From: Azophilus sp965215035
GTDB taxonomy: Bacteria; Pseudomonadota; Gammaproteobacteria; Pseudomonadales; Azotimanducaceae
Length of the DNA: 64,000 nucleotides
Direction of reading: 5' to 3'
NCBI GenBank assembly: GCA_965215035.1
Contig: OZ244040.1
Location: forward strand, 2,480,001 to 2,544,000
The position numbers were made by a program, and so were the translations under genes. Shown piece after piece: positions 8,466 to 17,380 of this stretch (position 1 is the stretch's first letter; every line of letters starts with the position of its first letter). The notes beneath the pieces are model-generated. The model saw nothing but the letters and a program-made list of their open reading frames with translations. It was not told the origin of the DNA and searched no databases.

Positions 8466-8546
8466 GTGTATCAGTTTGAATCCCGGCCCTGCCGAATCAC
8501 CAGTGCGCCGTCCCCTCGCTCGATCCATAGATTCAAACTGATACAC
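8466..8546. repeat. Repeat family A, copy 2: 81-bp perfect-armed hairpin
   Basis: GTGTATCAGTTTGAATC (8466-8482) is the exact complement of GATTCAAACTGATACAC (8530-8546), a 17-bp perfect stem. The 47-base interior matches copy 1 closely. It sits about 40 bases upstream of the SulP start codon, so it may lie in the leader of that transcript. Confidence 0.8.
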
Positions 8547-8584
8547 CACCCCATCCCGGGAAAGGGGCGGGTACAATTCGTACC

Positions 8585-10516
8585 ATGCAAAACGCAGAAC
8601 CGGTATCCGCCCCGCCCGGGCCGAAGGCACCCCGCCTTGACGATGGCCGGCTTGGCTACGTGCCGCTTCTGGGGGTGCTGCGGCGCTATCGGCGCGGCGA
8701 CTTTCAGCACGACCTGATGGCCGGCCTGGTGGTTGCCATCATCTCCGTGCCCAAGTCGATGGCCTATGCCTTCCTGGCCGGGCTGCCGCCCCAGGCCGGG
8801 CTGTACGCCTGTCTGCTGCCCATGCTGGCCTATACGCTGCTCGGCTCCTCGCGCCACCTGGTGGTGGGGCCGGTGGCCGTGGCGGCGTTGATGGTGGCGG
8901 CCGCCATAGGCCAGCATGCGCCTCACTTCGAAGGGGGCCCCATGGCGGTGACCACGGTGATCTGCATCGAAGCGGGGTTCTTCCTGCTGCTGCTGCGGGT
9001 CACCCAGATGGGCGGCATCGTGCACCTGCTGAGCTATCCGGTGATCACCGGCTTCATCAATGCCGCGGCGGTGCTCATCATTCTGAGCCAGTTGAATGGT
9101 TTCACCGGCATTGCCAAGGAAGAGGGTGGCATCCCCATCGCCGCGCTGTGGCACCTGATAACGGATATCGGCTCGCTCAATCCGGTTACCCTGACGCTTG
9201 CCGTCCTAAGCTTCGGGCTGATTTGGGGGGCGCGCCGCCACGGCGACCGGCTGGGCGCGCGAATCTGGCCGGCGCTTGCGGGCTCGGCGGCGATTTCTAG
9301 GGCCGCGCCCCTGATTGTGCTGCTGTTCACCACCCTGGTGGTGACCCTGTTCGACCTTGACCTGGCCTTCGGCGTGGCCACCACCGGCCATGTTCCGGGC
9401 GGCCTGCCGGAATTCGCGCTGCCGCCGCTGGACCCGCTGATGTGGCTACAGGTGATGCCCTCGGCGGCCATTATCGCGGCAGTGGTCTTTGTGGAGAGCT
9501 ACACCATCGGCTCTTCCCTCGCCGCGCGCGAGCACACCCGGCTGGACAATCCCCAGGAATTGCTGGCGCTTGGTGTGGCCAACCTGACCGCCGGATTCTC
9601 CGGTGCCACACCGGTGGCCGGCAGCTTCTCGGGCAGCAGTGTCAACTACCAGTCCGGTGCCCGCACACCGGTTAGTTCCCTGGTTTGCGTTCTGGTGATA
9701 TTGGCGGTGCTGATGGTCGCCACCCCGCTGTTCAAGAACCTGCCCCAGGCCACCCTGGCGGTGATTGTGACGATCTCTGTGGTCGGGCTGATCGATCTGG
9801 GTTCAGTACGTCGTCACTGGCGCTTCTATCGGGAAGACGGCGTGACGGAACTGGTTACCTTCGCCACGGTGCTGGCCTTTGGTGTGGAAAGCGGCCTGAT
9901 CGCCGGGGTGCTGCTTTCCATCGCGTTTTTCGTCAGGCGCTCCAGCCGCCCCCAGATCACCCTGGTGGGGCGTATCGGCGAATCCGAAAGCTTTCGCGCC
10001 GTGCGCCGGCACGATGCGCAAACCCGCGAGCACATCGCGGCCATCCGCGTGGACGAGAACATCTTCTTCGCCAACGCCGACAACATCGAGACCCGGCTGC
10101 ACCGTATCATTGGTCGCCGGCCGGCCACCGATCAGGTGCTGCTGGTGTGTAGCGCCATTAACATCATCGACGTGAGCGGCGTCGAAATGCTGGCCCGACT
10201 GAACGACTCCCTGAATCAGCAGGGCATCAAGCTGCACCTTTCCGACGTCAAATCGTCGCTCATGGAGCAACTCCGGCGTTCCCGGCTGCTTGACGAATTG
10301 ACTGGCCGGCTGTTCTTCACCACCGCCGATGCCATGACCACCCTGGAAAGCGCGGCGGCCGAGCGCGAGACGGCTGGCGACGGGACGGGTGGCGTCGAGA
10401 CGGCCGGTGGCGGTCCAGCCGAGGGCGGGATGGCGGGCGGGGGGACGGTCGAAGGCGAGGCGGCTGGCGGGGGGACGGCCGAGGGCGAGGCGGTGCAAAC
10501 CGCAGGTGACGGCTAG
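8585..10516 (+). CDS. SulP-family anion permease with STAS domain
   Basis: A 643-residue inner-membrane transporter of the SulP/SLC26 family, which moves sulfate, bicarbonate or related anions. The hydrophobic core (about 40-420) opens with the family signature DLMAGLVVAIISVPKSMAYA; a cytoplasmic STAS domain follows at about 440-570, including LLVCSAINIIDVSGVEMLAR. The last roughly 50 residues are a low-complexity tail of Gly, Glu and Ala blocks (such as GGGTVEGEAAGGGTAEGEA) not typical of the family and encoded by degenerate DNA repeats. Nothing nearby indicates the anion. The stop codon lies inside the left end of repeat D1. Confidence 0.9.
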   Translation: MQNAEPVSAPPGPKAPRLDDGRLGYVPLLGVLRRYRRGDFQHDLMAGLVVAIISVPKSMAYAFLAGLPPQAGLYACLLPMLAYTLLGSSRHLVVGPVAVAALMVAAAIGQHAPHFEGGPMAVTTVICIEAGFFLLLLRVTQMGGIVHLLSYPVITGFINAAAVLIILSQLNGFTGIAKEEGGIPIAALWHLITDIGSLNPVTLTLAVLSFGLIWGARRHGDRLGARIWPALAGSAAISRAAPLIVLLFTTLVVTLFDLDLAFGVATTGHVPGGLPEFALPPLDPLMWLQVMPSAAIIAAVVFVESYTIGSSLAAREHTRLDNPQELLALGVANLTAGFSGATPVAGSFSGSSVNYQSGARTPVSSLVCVLVILAVLMVATPLFKNLPQATLAVIVTISVVGLIDLGSVRRHWRFYREDGVTELVTFATVLAFGVESGLIAGVLLSIAFFVRRSSRPQITLVGRIGESESFRAVRRHDAQTREHIAAIRVDENIFFANADNIETRLHRIIGRRPATDQVLLVCSAINIIDVSGVEMLARLNDSLNQQGIKLHLSDVKSSLMEQLRRSRLLDELTGRLFFTTADAMTTLESAAAERETAGDGTGGVETAGGGPAEGGMAGGGTVEGEAAGGGTAEGEAVQTAGDG

Positions 10517-10666
10517 GAAACCTCTGATTAAGCCGGAGGCACCCGCCGCCCGAGGCTGTGTGGCCCAAATCAGATACGATATGTATTTGATTCTTCTAAT
10601 AAAGTAGCAATCGCGTTATCGCGACGCTGAACGAGGCGGAGATCGACTTGTTCAGAGCGTCCCTAG
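10513..10666. repeat. Repeat family D, copy 1: 154-bp MITE-like element
   Basis: The left end CTAGGAAACCTCTGATTAAG (10513-10532) and the complement of the right end (10645-10666, CTAGGGACGCTCTGAACAAG) form imperfect inverted repeats. The left half also matches 15834-15898, including a shared GGCCYAAATCAGAT core. The element overlaps the SulP stop codon. No gene is seen between 10517 and 10828. Confidence 0.6.
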
Positions 10667-10828
10667 GACTTCTCACCCCGGCGGCCGGTGCGCCGACGCA
10701 CGGGGAAGTGGGTACTTCCATGCAAGAGGCTCTACGATCCGAACAGGTGCCGGTGCGGCGTTGGCTTGGACACAGGGTGTCGATGCCCTAGAATCGGCGG
10801 CCTGCAACCCTATAGGCATCAGACTCTC

Positions 10829-11569
10829 ATGATCGATTCCACCCGCGCGGCCATCGCCGCACTATTTGTCTTGGCCGCTGTGGCCCCTGCCCATGCGGAC
10901 CTCGCCGAAGCCGTCGCCGAGGCGCAGGCGGCGGACGTTCGCACGGAACAGGAGCGCGCCCGGGATGCGAACCGCAAGCCCGCCGAGACGCTGGCCTTTT
11001 TTGGCCTGCAGCCGAGCATGCGTGTGCTGGAGCTCGTGCCCGGCGGCGGTTGGTACACGAAGATACTGGCGCCCGTGCTCTATGACGAGGGCGAGCTGTT
11101 TGTCAGCATCGGCACCGACCGTGTGAAAGATAATCTCCTCGGTGAAACGGGCTTCGACCGGGTGAAGATAATCGAGGCGGATGGCGAATTTCGCCGGGTC
11201 GGCCGGCTGTTTGAGGGGCTGTCTTTCCAGGCCGAAGGGATGGACTTAGTCCTGACCTTCCGCAATTTGCACAACTTCACGGCGGACGGTCGCGCCGCCA
11301 TCAACGCATCGGCTTTCGCGGCGCTTAAGCCGGGTGGCCATTATGGTGTCGTCGACCACACCCGGCGCCACATGCAGCAGGAGAATGCCGAGAACTGGCG
11401 CCGCATGGACCCGGTGCTAGCCATCAAGGAAATCGAGGCTGTCGGCTTCGAGTTCGTCGACTATTCAACGCTGCACTACCGGCTCGACGACGAACTGCGC
11501 TACGAAGTGGGGCGCCGTTCCGTGCGGGGCAACACGGACCGGTTCACATTGCTGTTCAGGAAGCCCTGA
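10829..11569 (+). CDS. Exported class I SAM-dependent methyltransferase-like protein
   Basis: 246 residues. A signal peptide (ALFVLAAVAPAHA, cleavage after about residue 20) precedes a Rossmann-type methyltransferase domain whose SAM loop reads VLELVPGGGWYTKILAPVL, with a later LKPGGHYGVVDHTRR strand-turn. ATG 10829 (MIDSTRAAIA) fits the signal peptide; the frame upstream to 10688 is not protein-like. Proteins of this type recur in proteobacteria with clear secretion signals even though SAM is cytoplasmic, so catalytic activity and substrate are uncertain. It stands alone. Confidence 0.75.
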   Translation: MIDSTRAAIAALFVLAAVAPAHADLAEAVAEAQAADVRTEQERARDANRKPAETLAFFGLQPSMRVLELVPGGGWYTKILAPVLYDEGELFVSIGTDRVKDNLLGETGFDRVKIIEADGEFRRVGRLFEGLSFQAEGMDLVLTFRNLHNFTADGRAAINASAFAALKPGGHYGVVDHTRRHMQQENAENWRRMDPVLAIKEIEAVGFEFVDYSTLHYRLDDELRYEVGRRSVRGNTDRFTLLFRKP

Positions 11570-11776
11570 CCCCGGAGGCGGCGCGGGGCCGAGCGCTGCG
11601 GCCATGCGAAGGCTATCCACAGCGTAGCGGAATTTCCACAGTCCACCCGCCCCGCAGCACCCTTCGGAAGGGCCTAATAGGCGCACTGGCGGTGTTGCGG
11701 CTCATCGTGTGGCACCTGCCACAGGGCCTCGTCGCGCCTTGCCATCACGCCACCTAGAACTCCCCTGGGCTTCCAG

Positions 11777-11798
11777 GACTTGTTCAGAGGTTCCCTAG
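11777..11798 (-). repeat. Repeat family D, single end
   Basis: GACTTGTTCAGAGGTTCCCTAG matches the right terminal repeat of copy D1 at all but two positions. No second end is obvious nearby. It lies in the gene-free stretch 11570-11847 between two convergent genes. Confidence 0.5.
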
Positions 11799-11847
11799 CG
11801 TCCATCCCTTGGTTCGGACGGTCGGCAATGCGGGCTAGCCCACCCGG

Positions 11848-12867
11848 CTAATCGGCGAGGCGAATCCGGCAGTCCTCGCCGGTAAGCATTCGCCAGTACG
11901 TTTCCCGCTGTTCCAGGCGCATGGACCGGTCCACAACATATTTCACGTGGCTGTTGGGCGCCGCGTCCGGATCGAGTTCGATGCCCCACAGCGGCTCGAT
12001 GGTGTTGGGCACCACCGAGTAACGCATGTCGATGACCCGGTTCTCATGGCGTGGGTCAACACCGACATAGCCGTCCGAGAACCAGCGGAAGCGCTCCACA
12101 TCCTGTGCCTGAACGCTCTCTGGGTCGAGCCAGGGAAAGTCGCGGCGAACATCGAGCCGCGCGATGCTGTCGCCGGGGCATGAGGTCACCGCCAAACCGG
12201 TCCTGATGCCGTCCACATAGAGGCGCCCGTCGTATCCGTAAACCAGTTTCCAGACCAGCAGGTTCGCAAACCCCGCCTTCGCGGTCAGGCGCTCGGGCTC
12301 ATGGCCCCGGTTCGCCGCCAGTTGCGCGCCCGCCGCTTCGGCCCGCTGGTGCTGCACGACACCGACCAGTAGATAGCCGAGCGCCCAGATCAGCCCCGCC
12401 ACGGCGAATTTGCGGCGGCGGCGCACCGCAGCCAGGGTCACGAGGGAGACAAGGGGCAGCGTGAAAAGGGGGTCGATAACAGAGACGTTGTTCCAAGCCA
12501 CCCGGTAGTCGGAAAACGGCCACAGCAATTGCGTGCCGTACGATGTGCAGGCGTCCAGCAGGCCGTGCGTGGCGTAGCCGAGCAGGCACGCCAGGTAGGT
12601 CTCCCGGGGTTGCAGCGTGCGCCGCACGATCGGGTGCAGAAGCAATGCCACCAATGCCGCACCGATGGGGATGAACAGCAACGCGTGCGTGAACTGGCGG
12701 TGGTATTCCAGCAGTAGCAGCGGGTCCGTGGTCGAGTTGATGAAGACATCGAGATCCGGTGCCATGCCCGCAAGGCAGCCGAGCAGCGCGACCGCGCGGA
12801 TTTTCTCGCGCCTTGACACCACTTGCGGCACAACCGCGCCAATCACGCCCTGACTGATGGGGTCCAT
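11848..12867 (-). CDS. YdjM-like membrane-bound metal-dependent hydrolase
   Basis: A 339-residue protein opening with MDPISQGVIGAVVPQ and carrying GCLAGMAPDLDVFI, YHRQFTHALLFIPIGAALV and GYATHGLLDACTSYGTQLLW. These His/Asp-bearing membrane motifs define the YdjM/YbcI (DUF457) family of putative membrane metal-dependent hydrolases. At least four hydrophobic helices fill the first 180 residues; the C-terminal half is a soluble domain containing RHENRVIDMRYSVVPN. Biochemical function is unknown for the family. It diverges from the DUF305 fusion gene across about 170 bases. Confidence 0.8.
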   Translation of the reverse strand: MDPISQGVIGAVVPQVVSRREKIRAVALLGCLAGMAPDLDVFINSTTDPLLLLEYHRQFTHALLFIPIGAALVALLLHPIVRRTLQPRETYLACLLGYATHGLLDACTSYGTQLLWPFSDYRVAWNNVSVIDPLFTLPLVSLVTLAAVRRRRKFAVAGLIWALGYLLVGVVQHQRAEAAGAQLAANRGHEPERLTAKAGFANLLVWKLVYGYDGRLYVDGIRTGLAVTSCPGDSIARLDVRRDFPWLDPESVQAQDVERFRWFSDGYVGVDPRHENRVIDMRYSVVPNTIEPLWGIELDPDAAPNSHVKYVVDRSMRLEQRETYWRMLTGEDCRIRLAD

Positions 12868-13041
12868 GTTGGAGTTACCCTTTGGTGACCGGCCTTCTCG
12901 CCGACGATCTCGCGCCTATTTCTGGCGCTTCCCGCTAATCGCGCCAATTTTAGCCTATGCCGAAACAGGTCCCACTTATTCCCTGACTATGCGCATCAAC
13001 AGGGCTACAATCGCCGCAATGGCCACCGAAGGAGTAGTCTG

Positions 13042-15837
13042 ATGCGACTCGGCGTGAATAGCGAGGCACAACAACGCACCGGGGCAGACCCGGGCAGCGC
13101 ATCTGTTAAGGGGAATCCATTGACTGTAGCCACTGACGATCCAGTGCGGCCGCTTCGGCACGCCTTCCTGGGTGTGGCCCTGCTGCTCGCGGCAACCCTG
13201 GCCACGGCCCAGGTGCCCATTGCCCAGCCGGGCAAACCGGACAAACCGGGTGAACCGGCGCGGGAGCTTACCGCCGCAGAGACGTTCAGTATCGCCGCGA
13301 GCCGTTTGCAACCCCCCACCCCCGTCGGTCGGGACATGCCGGGTGTGGCTCAGGCGCCCATTGTCCAGCCGGGCAAACCGGGTGAACCGGCGCGGGAGCT
13401 TACCGCCGAAGAGGCGATCGATATCGCCGTTTCGAGCTATTCGCCGGATGACGTTCGCTTCATGCAGGACATGATTCCGCATCACCAGCAGGCCGTGCAG
13501 ATGGCCGATCTGGTGGCTGAGCGCAGCAACCGGCCGGAGCTGGCCGATGCGGCCGGGCGCATTCGGCTCTCGCAGCGGGACGAGATCGAATTCATGCAAA
13601 AGTGGCTAAGCGACCGCGGCGAGCAGGCGCCGCATCCGTCGGATCATGCCGCAATGCACATCGACCACCGCATGGCTGGCATGGCCACGCCACAACAAAT
13701 GGCCGAACTCGCCGCGTCGGAGGGCACCGATTTCGATCGGATGTTCCTCCGGCTGATGATCACGCACCATGAGGGTGCCGTCACGATGGTCGAGGAGCTG
13801 CTCGAACAGCCCGGTTCGGCGTACGACCCGGTGTTGTTCGAGTTCACCACGGACGTCACCAATGACCAGACCGCCGAGGTCGAGCGGATGCACGCCTTGC
13901 TCATCACGCTGTCCGACGACCCGCGCGCTGGCCTCTCCGCCGGTTTCGACGACGCCGGCCAGGTGTCGATGAACCTGGAACTGGTGGCCTCGCTGCCCAG
14001 ACCGACCGGTTTCTACGACCCGCAGAACCCGGCCAGCTTGCCGCCAGAGCGCCCGGGGAAGGAGGATGACGATGCAGCCGAGGAGGGGAACACGGCCGAG
14101 GATGGGGACGATGCAGCCAAGGAGGATACAGCCGACGATGGTGAGGGTGTAGCCGAGGAGAGTGAGGGCACGGCCGACGCTGGGGACGATGCCCACGAGG
14201 GGGATGCAGCCGATGCAGCCGATGGCGAAGACGCTGAAGACGCCAAAGGCGACGGGGAATGGGACCGTGCGCCGCTCTTGAGTTTTTCCAACACCGACAT
14301 GGCCTTCAGGGACAATGTGCTGTTTGTCGGCAGCTATCATGGGTTCAATATCTACCGGCTGGCGGAAGAGGGCGTACCGCGGCAACTCGCCTCCGTGGTC
14401 TGCCCGGGTGGGCAGGGCGACGTCTCGGTGGTCGGCAACCTGCTGATCATGTCGGTGGAGGAAACCCGGGCGCGGCTCGACTGCGGGCTTGAGGGCATTG
14501 CCGAAGACGTCAGCGACGACCGTTTCCGCGGGCTTCGCCTATTCGATATCAGCGACCTGAGCCGACCGGTGCAGGTCGGCGCGGTGCAGACCTGCCGGGG
14601 CTCGCACACGCATTCGATTGTCGCGGCCGACGACGACAGAATCATCGTCTATAACTCCGGCACCTCCCGCATCCGCGACGAGGAGGAGATAGCGGGATGC
14701 ATCGACGAATTGCCCGGCGACTACCGCACGGCGCTCTTCCGCATCGACGTTATCGAGATCCCGGTTGAGAATCCGGCCAAGGCGCGCATCGTGCACAGCC
14801 CCACCGTGTTCGCCGACCCACAGGACGGCACCCTAGCGGGCCTCTGGCGGGGAGGCGACCACGGCGCCGATACCCAGGAGACCCGCGCCACCGACCAGTG
14901 CCACGACATCACCGTGTTCCCCGACCTCGGCATCGCCGCCGGCGCCTGCTCGGGCAATGGCATCCTGTTCGATGTCTCCGACCCCTTAAATCCCCGCCGT
15001 CTTGACGCGGTGGTCGACAAGGGTTTTGCCTACTGGCATTCGGCAACCTTCAACAACGACGGCACCAAGGTGCTGTTTACCGATGAATGGGGCGGGGGCA
15101 TGATGCCGCGCTGCCGTGCGTTCGACCCCCTCGATTGGGGCGCGGACGCCATCTATGACGTGGTCGGCGGTCAACTGGAGTTTCGCGGCTACTTCAAGAT
15201 GTCGGCACCCCAGATGGAGCAGGAAAACTGCGTGGCGCACAATGGCTCCATCGTGCCGGTGCCGGGCCGCGACATCTTCGTGCAGGCCTGGTATCAGGGG
15301 GGCATCTCGGTGATCGATTTCACCGATTCGGCCAATCCGGTGGAGATCGCCTACTTTGATCGGGGCCCCATCGATGCGGAACACCTGATCCTTGGCGGCT
15401 ATTGGTCCGCCTACTGGTACGAAGGAAAAATCTACGGCACCGAAATCGTGCGCGGGCTGGATGTGCTGTCGCTGCTGCCGAGCGAATTCCTGTCCGAAAA
15501 TGAAATCGCCGCGGCCCGGGTCGCCAGTCAGGGCAGCCTGTTCAACCCGCAGCAGCAACGGCGCTTCGACTGGCCGGCGGTACCGGTGGTGGCTCGGGCG
15601 TATCTCGATCAGTTGCAGCGCGACCAGGTGTTGCCGGCGGCCTTCGCAGACGACCTCGATGGGACGCTGGACCTCGCGGCATCGGCACTTGGCGACGGCG
15701 GGCGCGATGCCGAACTGGCCATTCGGCTTGAATCCCTGGCGGCGGCGGTGGCAAGGGATGCCGGGGAGGGCACCGTATCGGCACGGCGGGCCGCGCTGGC
15801 GGAGACACTGGGCGGCATTGCGGCCAGGTTGCGCTAA
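13042..15837 (+). CDS. DUF305 four-helix domain fused to an LVIVD-type beta-propeller, secreted
   Basis: 931 residues. A long n-region precedes a signal helix (about 41-57). Two diverged copies of a proline-rich segment follow (PIAQPGKPDKPGEPARELTA at 59-78; PIVQPGKPGEPARELTA at 106-122). Residues about 133-300 are a DUF305 domain with both metal/His motifs (FMQDMIPHHQQAVQMA and FLRLMITHHEGAVTM). An acidic low-complexity linker (about 335-420) joins it to a large C-terminal domain with repeated strands of LVIVD/propeller type (GLRLFDISDLSRPVQVG, GILFDVSDPLNPRRLD, GISVIDFTDSANPVEIAYFD). AAGGAG sits 8 bases before the ATG. It is probably periplasmic or surface exposed; copper or other metal handling is a guess from DUF305. 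Confidence 0.8.
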   Translation: MRLGVNSEAQQRTGADPGSASVKGNPLTVATDDPVRPLRHAFLGVALLLAATLATAQVPIAQPGKPDKPGEPARELTAAETFSIAASRLQPPTPVGRDMPGVAQAPIVQPGKPGEPARELTAEEAIDIAVSSYSPDDVRFMQDMIPHHQQAVQMADLVAERSNRPELADAAGRIRLSQRDEIEFMQKWLSDRGEQAPHPSDHAAMHIDHRMAGMATPQQMAELAASEGTDFDRMFLRLMITHHEGAVTMVEELLEQPGSAYDPVLFEFTTDVTNDQTAEVERMHALLITLSDDPRAGLSAGFDDAGQVSMNLELVASLPRPTGFYDPQNPASLPPERPGKEDDDAAEEGNTAEDGDDAAKEDTADDGEGVAEESEGTADAGDDAHEGDAADAADGEDAEDAKGDGEWDRAPLLSFSNTDMAFRDNVLFVGSYHGFNIYRLAEEGVPRQLASVVCPGGQGDVSVVGNLLIMSVEETRARLDCGLEGIAEDVSDDRFRGLRLFDISDLSRPVQVGAVQTCRGSHTHSIVAADDDRIIVYNSGTSRIRDEEEIAGCIDELPGDYRTALFRIDVIEIPVENPAKARIVHSPTVFADPQDGTLAGLWRGGDHGADTQETRATDQCHDITVFPDLGIAAGACSGNGILFDVSDPLNPRRLDAVVDKGFAYWHSATFNNDGTKVLFTDEWGGGMMPRCRAFDPLDWGADAIYDVVGGQLEFRGYFKMSAPQMEQENCVAHNGSIVPVPGRDIFVQAWYQGGISVIDFTDSANPVEIAYFDRGPIDAEHLILGGYWSAYWYEGKIYGTEIVRGLDVLSLLPSEFLSENEIAAARVASQGSLFNPQQQRRFDWPAVPVVARAYLDQLQRDQVLPAAFADDLDGTLDLAASALGDGGRDAELAIRLESLAAAVARDAGEGTVSARRAALAETLGGIAARLR

Positions 15838-15898
15838 GGAACCCCCGATCAAGTCGGTGTTTGCACCGCGCAAAGATGGCGGCCTAAATCAGATCACA
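15834..15898 (+). repeat. Repeat family D, copy 3 (left half)
   Basis: CTAAGGAACCCCCGATCAAG and the bases through GGCCTAAATCAGATCACAAA align with the left half of copy D1 at 10513-10580. As at D1, the repeat overlaps the stop codon of the preceding gene. The remaining bases to 16011 show nothing further. Confidence 0.5.
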
Positions 15899-16011
15899 AA
15901 AAGGGTTCCCGAGATCGCCCCGCTCAGGCTTCGGTACTAGGTTCGCCGTAGCAGCGGGCTGTCCCGGCGACGGTGGAAACAACGTGCGCGGCGGTTCGGC
16001 CCCCGTGTCGA

Positions 16012-16989
16012 TCAGGGGAATAGCGCCTGATCGAAGAAGGTCCGGGCATCGATGTTGGCGCCGCATACAATCGTCGCAACCCGCTTGCCCCGGAGTGGTT
16101 CGGCAAGCGGGCCGAGCAGTGCCGCGGTAGCCGCGGTGCCGGCCGGTTCCACGGCCAGCTTCATCTCCTGGAACAGGGTTCCCATCGCCCGGCGCATGGC
16201 GTTATCGTCGATCATTACCAACTCGTCGACGTGCTGGCGGCATAGCCCGAAGGAGTAGGGCGCCGCATGGGGTGCGCCGAGGCTGTCGGCGATGGTGCCC
16301 ACCCGGTCGATGCCTTGCGGAGACCCGGCCGCGAAGCTGCGATGCATGGTGTCGGCCCCTTCGGGCTCGACGCCGTAGACGCGGCAGGCGGGTTGTGTGG
16401 CCTTGATCGCCGTTGCGACGCCGGCGCAAAGGCCACCGCCGCCGATGGGCACAATCACCGCATCGAGTTTCGGCACCTGCCGGGCCAGCTCCAGCCCAAG
16501 GGTCGCGCTGCCAAGTACGGTGCTGCGCCCCTCGAAGGGGTGGATTAACGTGCGCCCCTCTTCTCGTTCGATGGCGGCAACGGTCTCGAAGGCCGCGTGT
16601 ACGTCGGGCGCCTGCACCAGTTCGGCACCGTAGGCGCGCACCTGGGAGACCCGGAACGGATTCGCGCCGTGCATCATCACCACCTTGGCGCTGGTGCCTA
16701 CCCGCTGCGCGGCGAAGGCAACCGCGATGGCGTGGTTGCCGGCGCTCACCGCGGTAACGCCATGTCGGCGCGCCCCGGCATCGAGAGCAAGGGCGTTCAG
16801 CAGGGCGCCGCGTGCCTTGAAGGTGCCCGTGCGCTGCAACAGCTCCAGTTTCAGGAAGACCGCGCCCTCGTGCCCAAGGCACGCATCGAGCAGCGGAGAA
16901 CGCCAGCGATGTACCGGTGTTTCGTTGACGAGATCGCCCAGCGTCGCCCGCGCCTCCTCGATATCCTGAAGTGTCGGATAGGAGATCAT
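16012..16989 (-). CDS. PLP-dependent serine/threonine dehydratase-like enzyme
   Basis: A 325-residue fold-type II PLP enzyme. The Schiff-base lysine lies in QRTGTFKARGALLNAL, the phosphate-binding glycine loop in PIGGGGLCAGVATAI, and TAVSAGNHAIAVAFAA is the substrate loop. There is no C-terminal ACT regulatory domain, so it is the short catabolic-type (serine/threonine dehydratase or racemase-like) rather than biosynthetic IlvA. It probably deaminates threonine or serine to a 2-oxo acid, but a hydroxyaspartate or racemase activity cannot be excluded. It appears monocistronic. Confidence 0.85.
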   Translation of the reverse strand: MISYPTLQDIEEARATLGDLVNETPVHRWRSPLLDACLGHEGAVFLKLELLQRTGTFKARGALLNALALDAGARRHGVTAVSAGNHAIAVAFAAQRVGTSAKVVMMHGANPFRVSQVRAYGAELVQAPDVHAAFETVAAIEREEGRTLIHPFEGRSTVLGSATLGLELARQVPKLDAVIVPIGGGGLCAGVATAIKATQPACRVYGVEPEGADTMHRSFAAGSPQGIDRVGTIADSLGAPHAAPYSFGLCRQHVDELVMIDDNAMRRAMGTLFQEMKLAVEPAGTAATAALLGPLAEPLRGKRVATIVCGANIDARTFFDQALFP

Positions 16990-17086
16990 TAAGCGGCACT
17001 ATCCACGATTTATCGCCGGCCTTGAAGAGGTGCCGGCCTGTTTTGCAACCGCCCCGATGGTCGCCGCCATTTCTGGGGCTGCACCG

Positions 17087-17271
17087 GCGCAATGCCCGTA
17101 TGCATGGGTTGGGTGTGCCGGTCCGTCGTGGCTCAGGTCAATATGTCGGGCCAGACTGTGGCGCAATGCCCGTGTCCGCGGTTGGGTGTGCCGGTCAGGC
17201 CAGGCCGTGCGCACGGCGGCCATACATTTTGGGGGCTCAATGCCCTTATGCGCAGGTTGGGTGTGCCCGCG
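17087..17271 (+). repeat. Three degenerate tandem units, 74-bp period
   Basis: Units beginning GCGCAATGCCCGTATGCATG (17087), GCGCAATGCCCGTGTCCGCG (17161) and GCTCAATGCCCTTATGCGCA (17235) each end with GGTTGGGTGTGCC. About 36 bases of each unit are conserved and about 37 intervening bases are not. They occupy the gene-free stretch 16990-17380. The function is unknown; see the rejected CRISPR interpretation. Confidence 0.65.
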
Positions 17272-17380
17272 TAGCGCGAATTCGCCGCCACCCGCGAGAT
17301 ACGGCACCCTGCCCCCCCGCGACCGTTTGCGGCATCCCGGTTACTATTGTGCGCAATGCTGACGAGGGCCGCGCCTCAAC

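Noticed and set aside
17087..17271. Three repeats with about 36/37-base alternation looked like a small CRISPR array
   Set aside because: The repeat units differ from each other at many positions, there are only three, and no cas gene is in the window.
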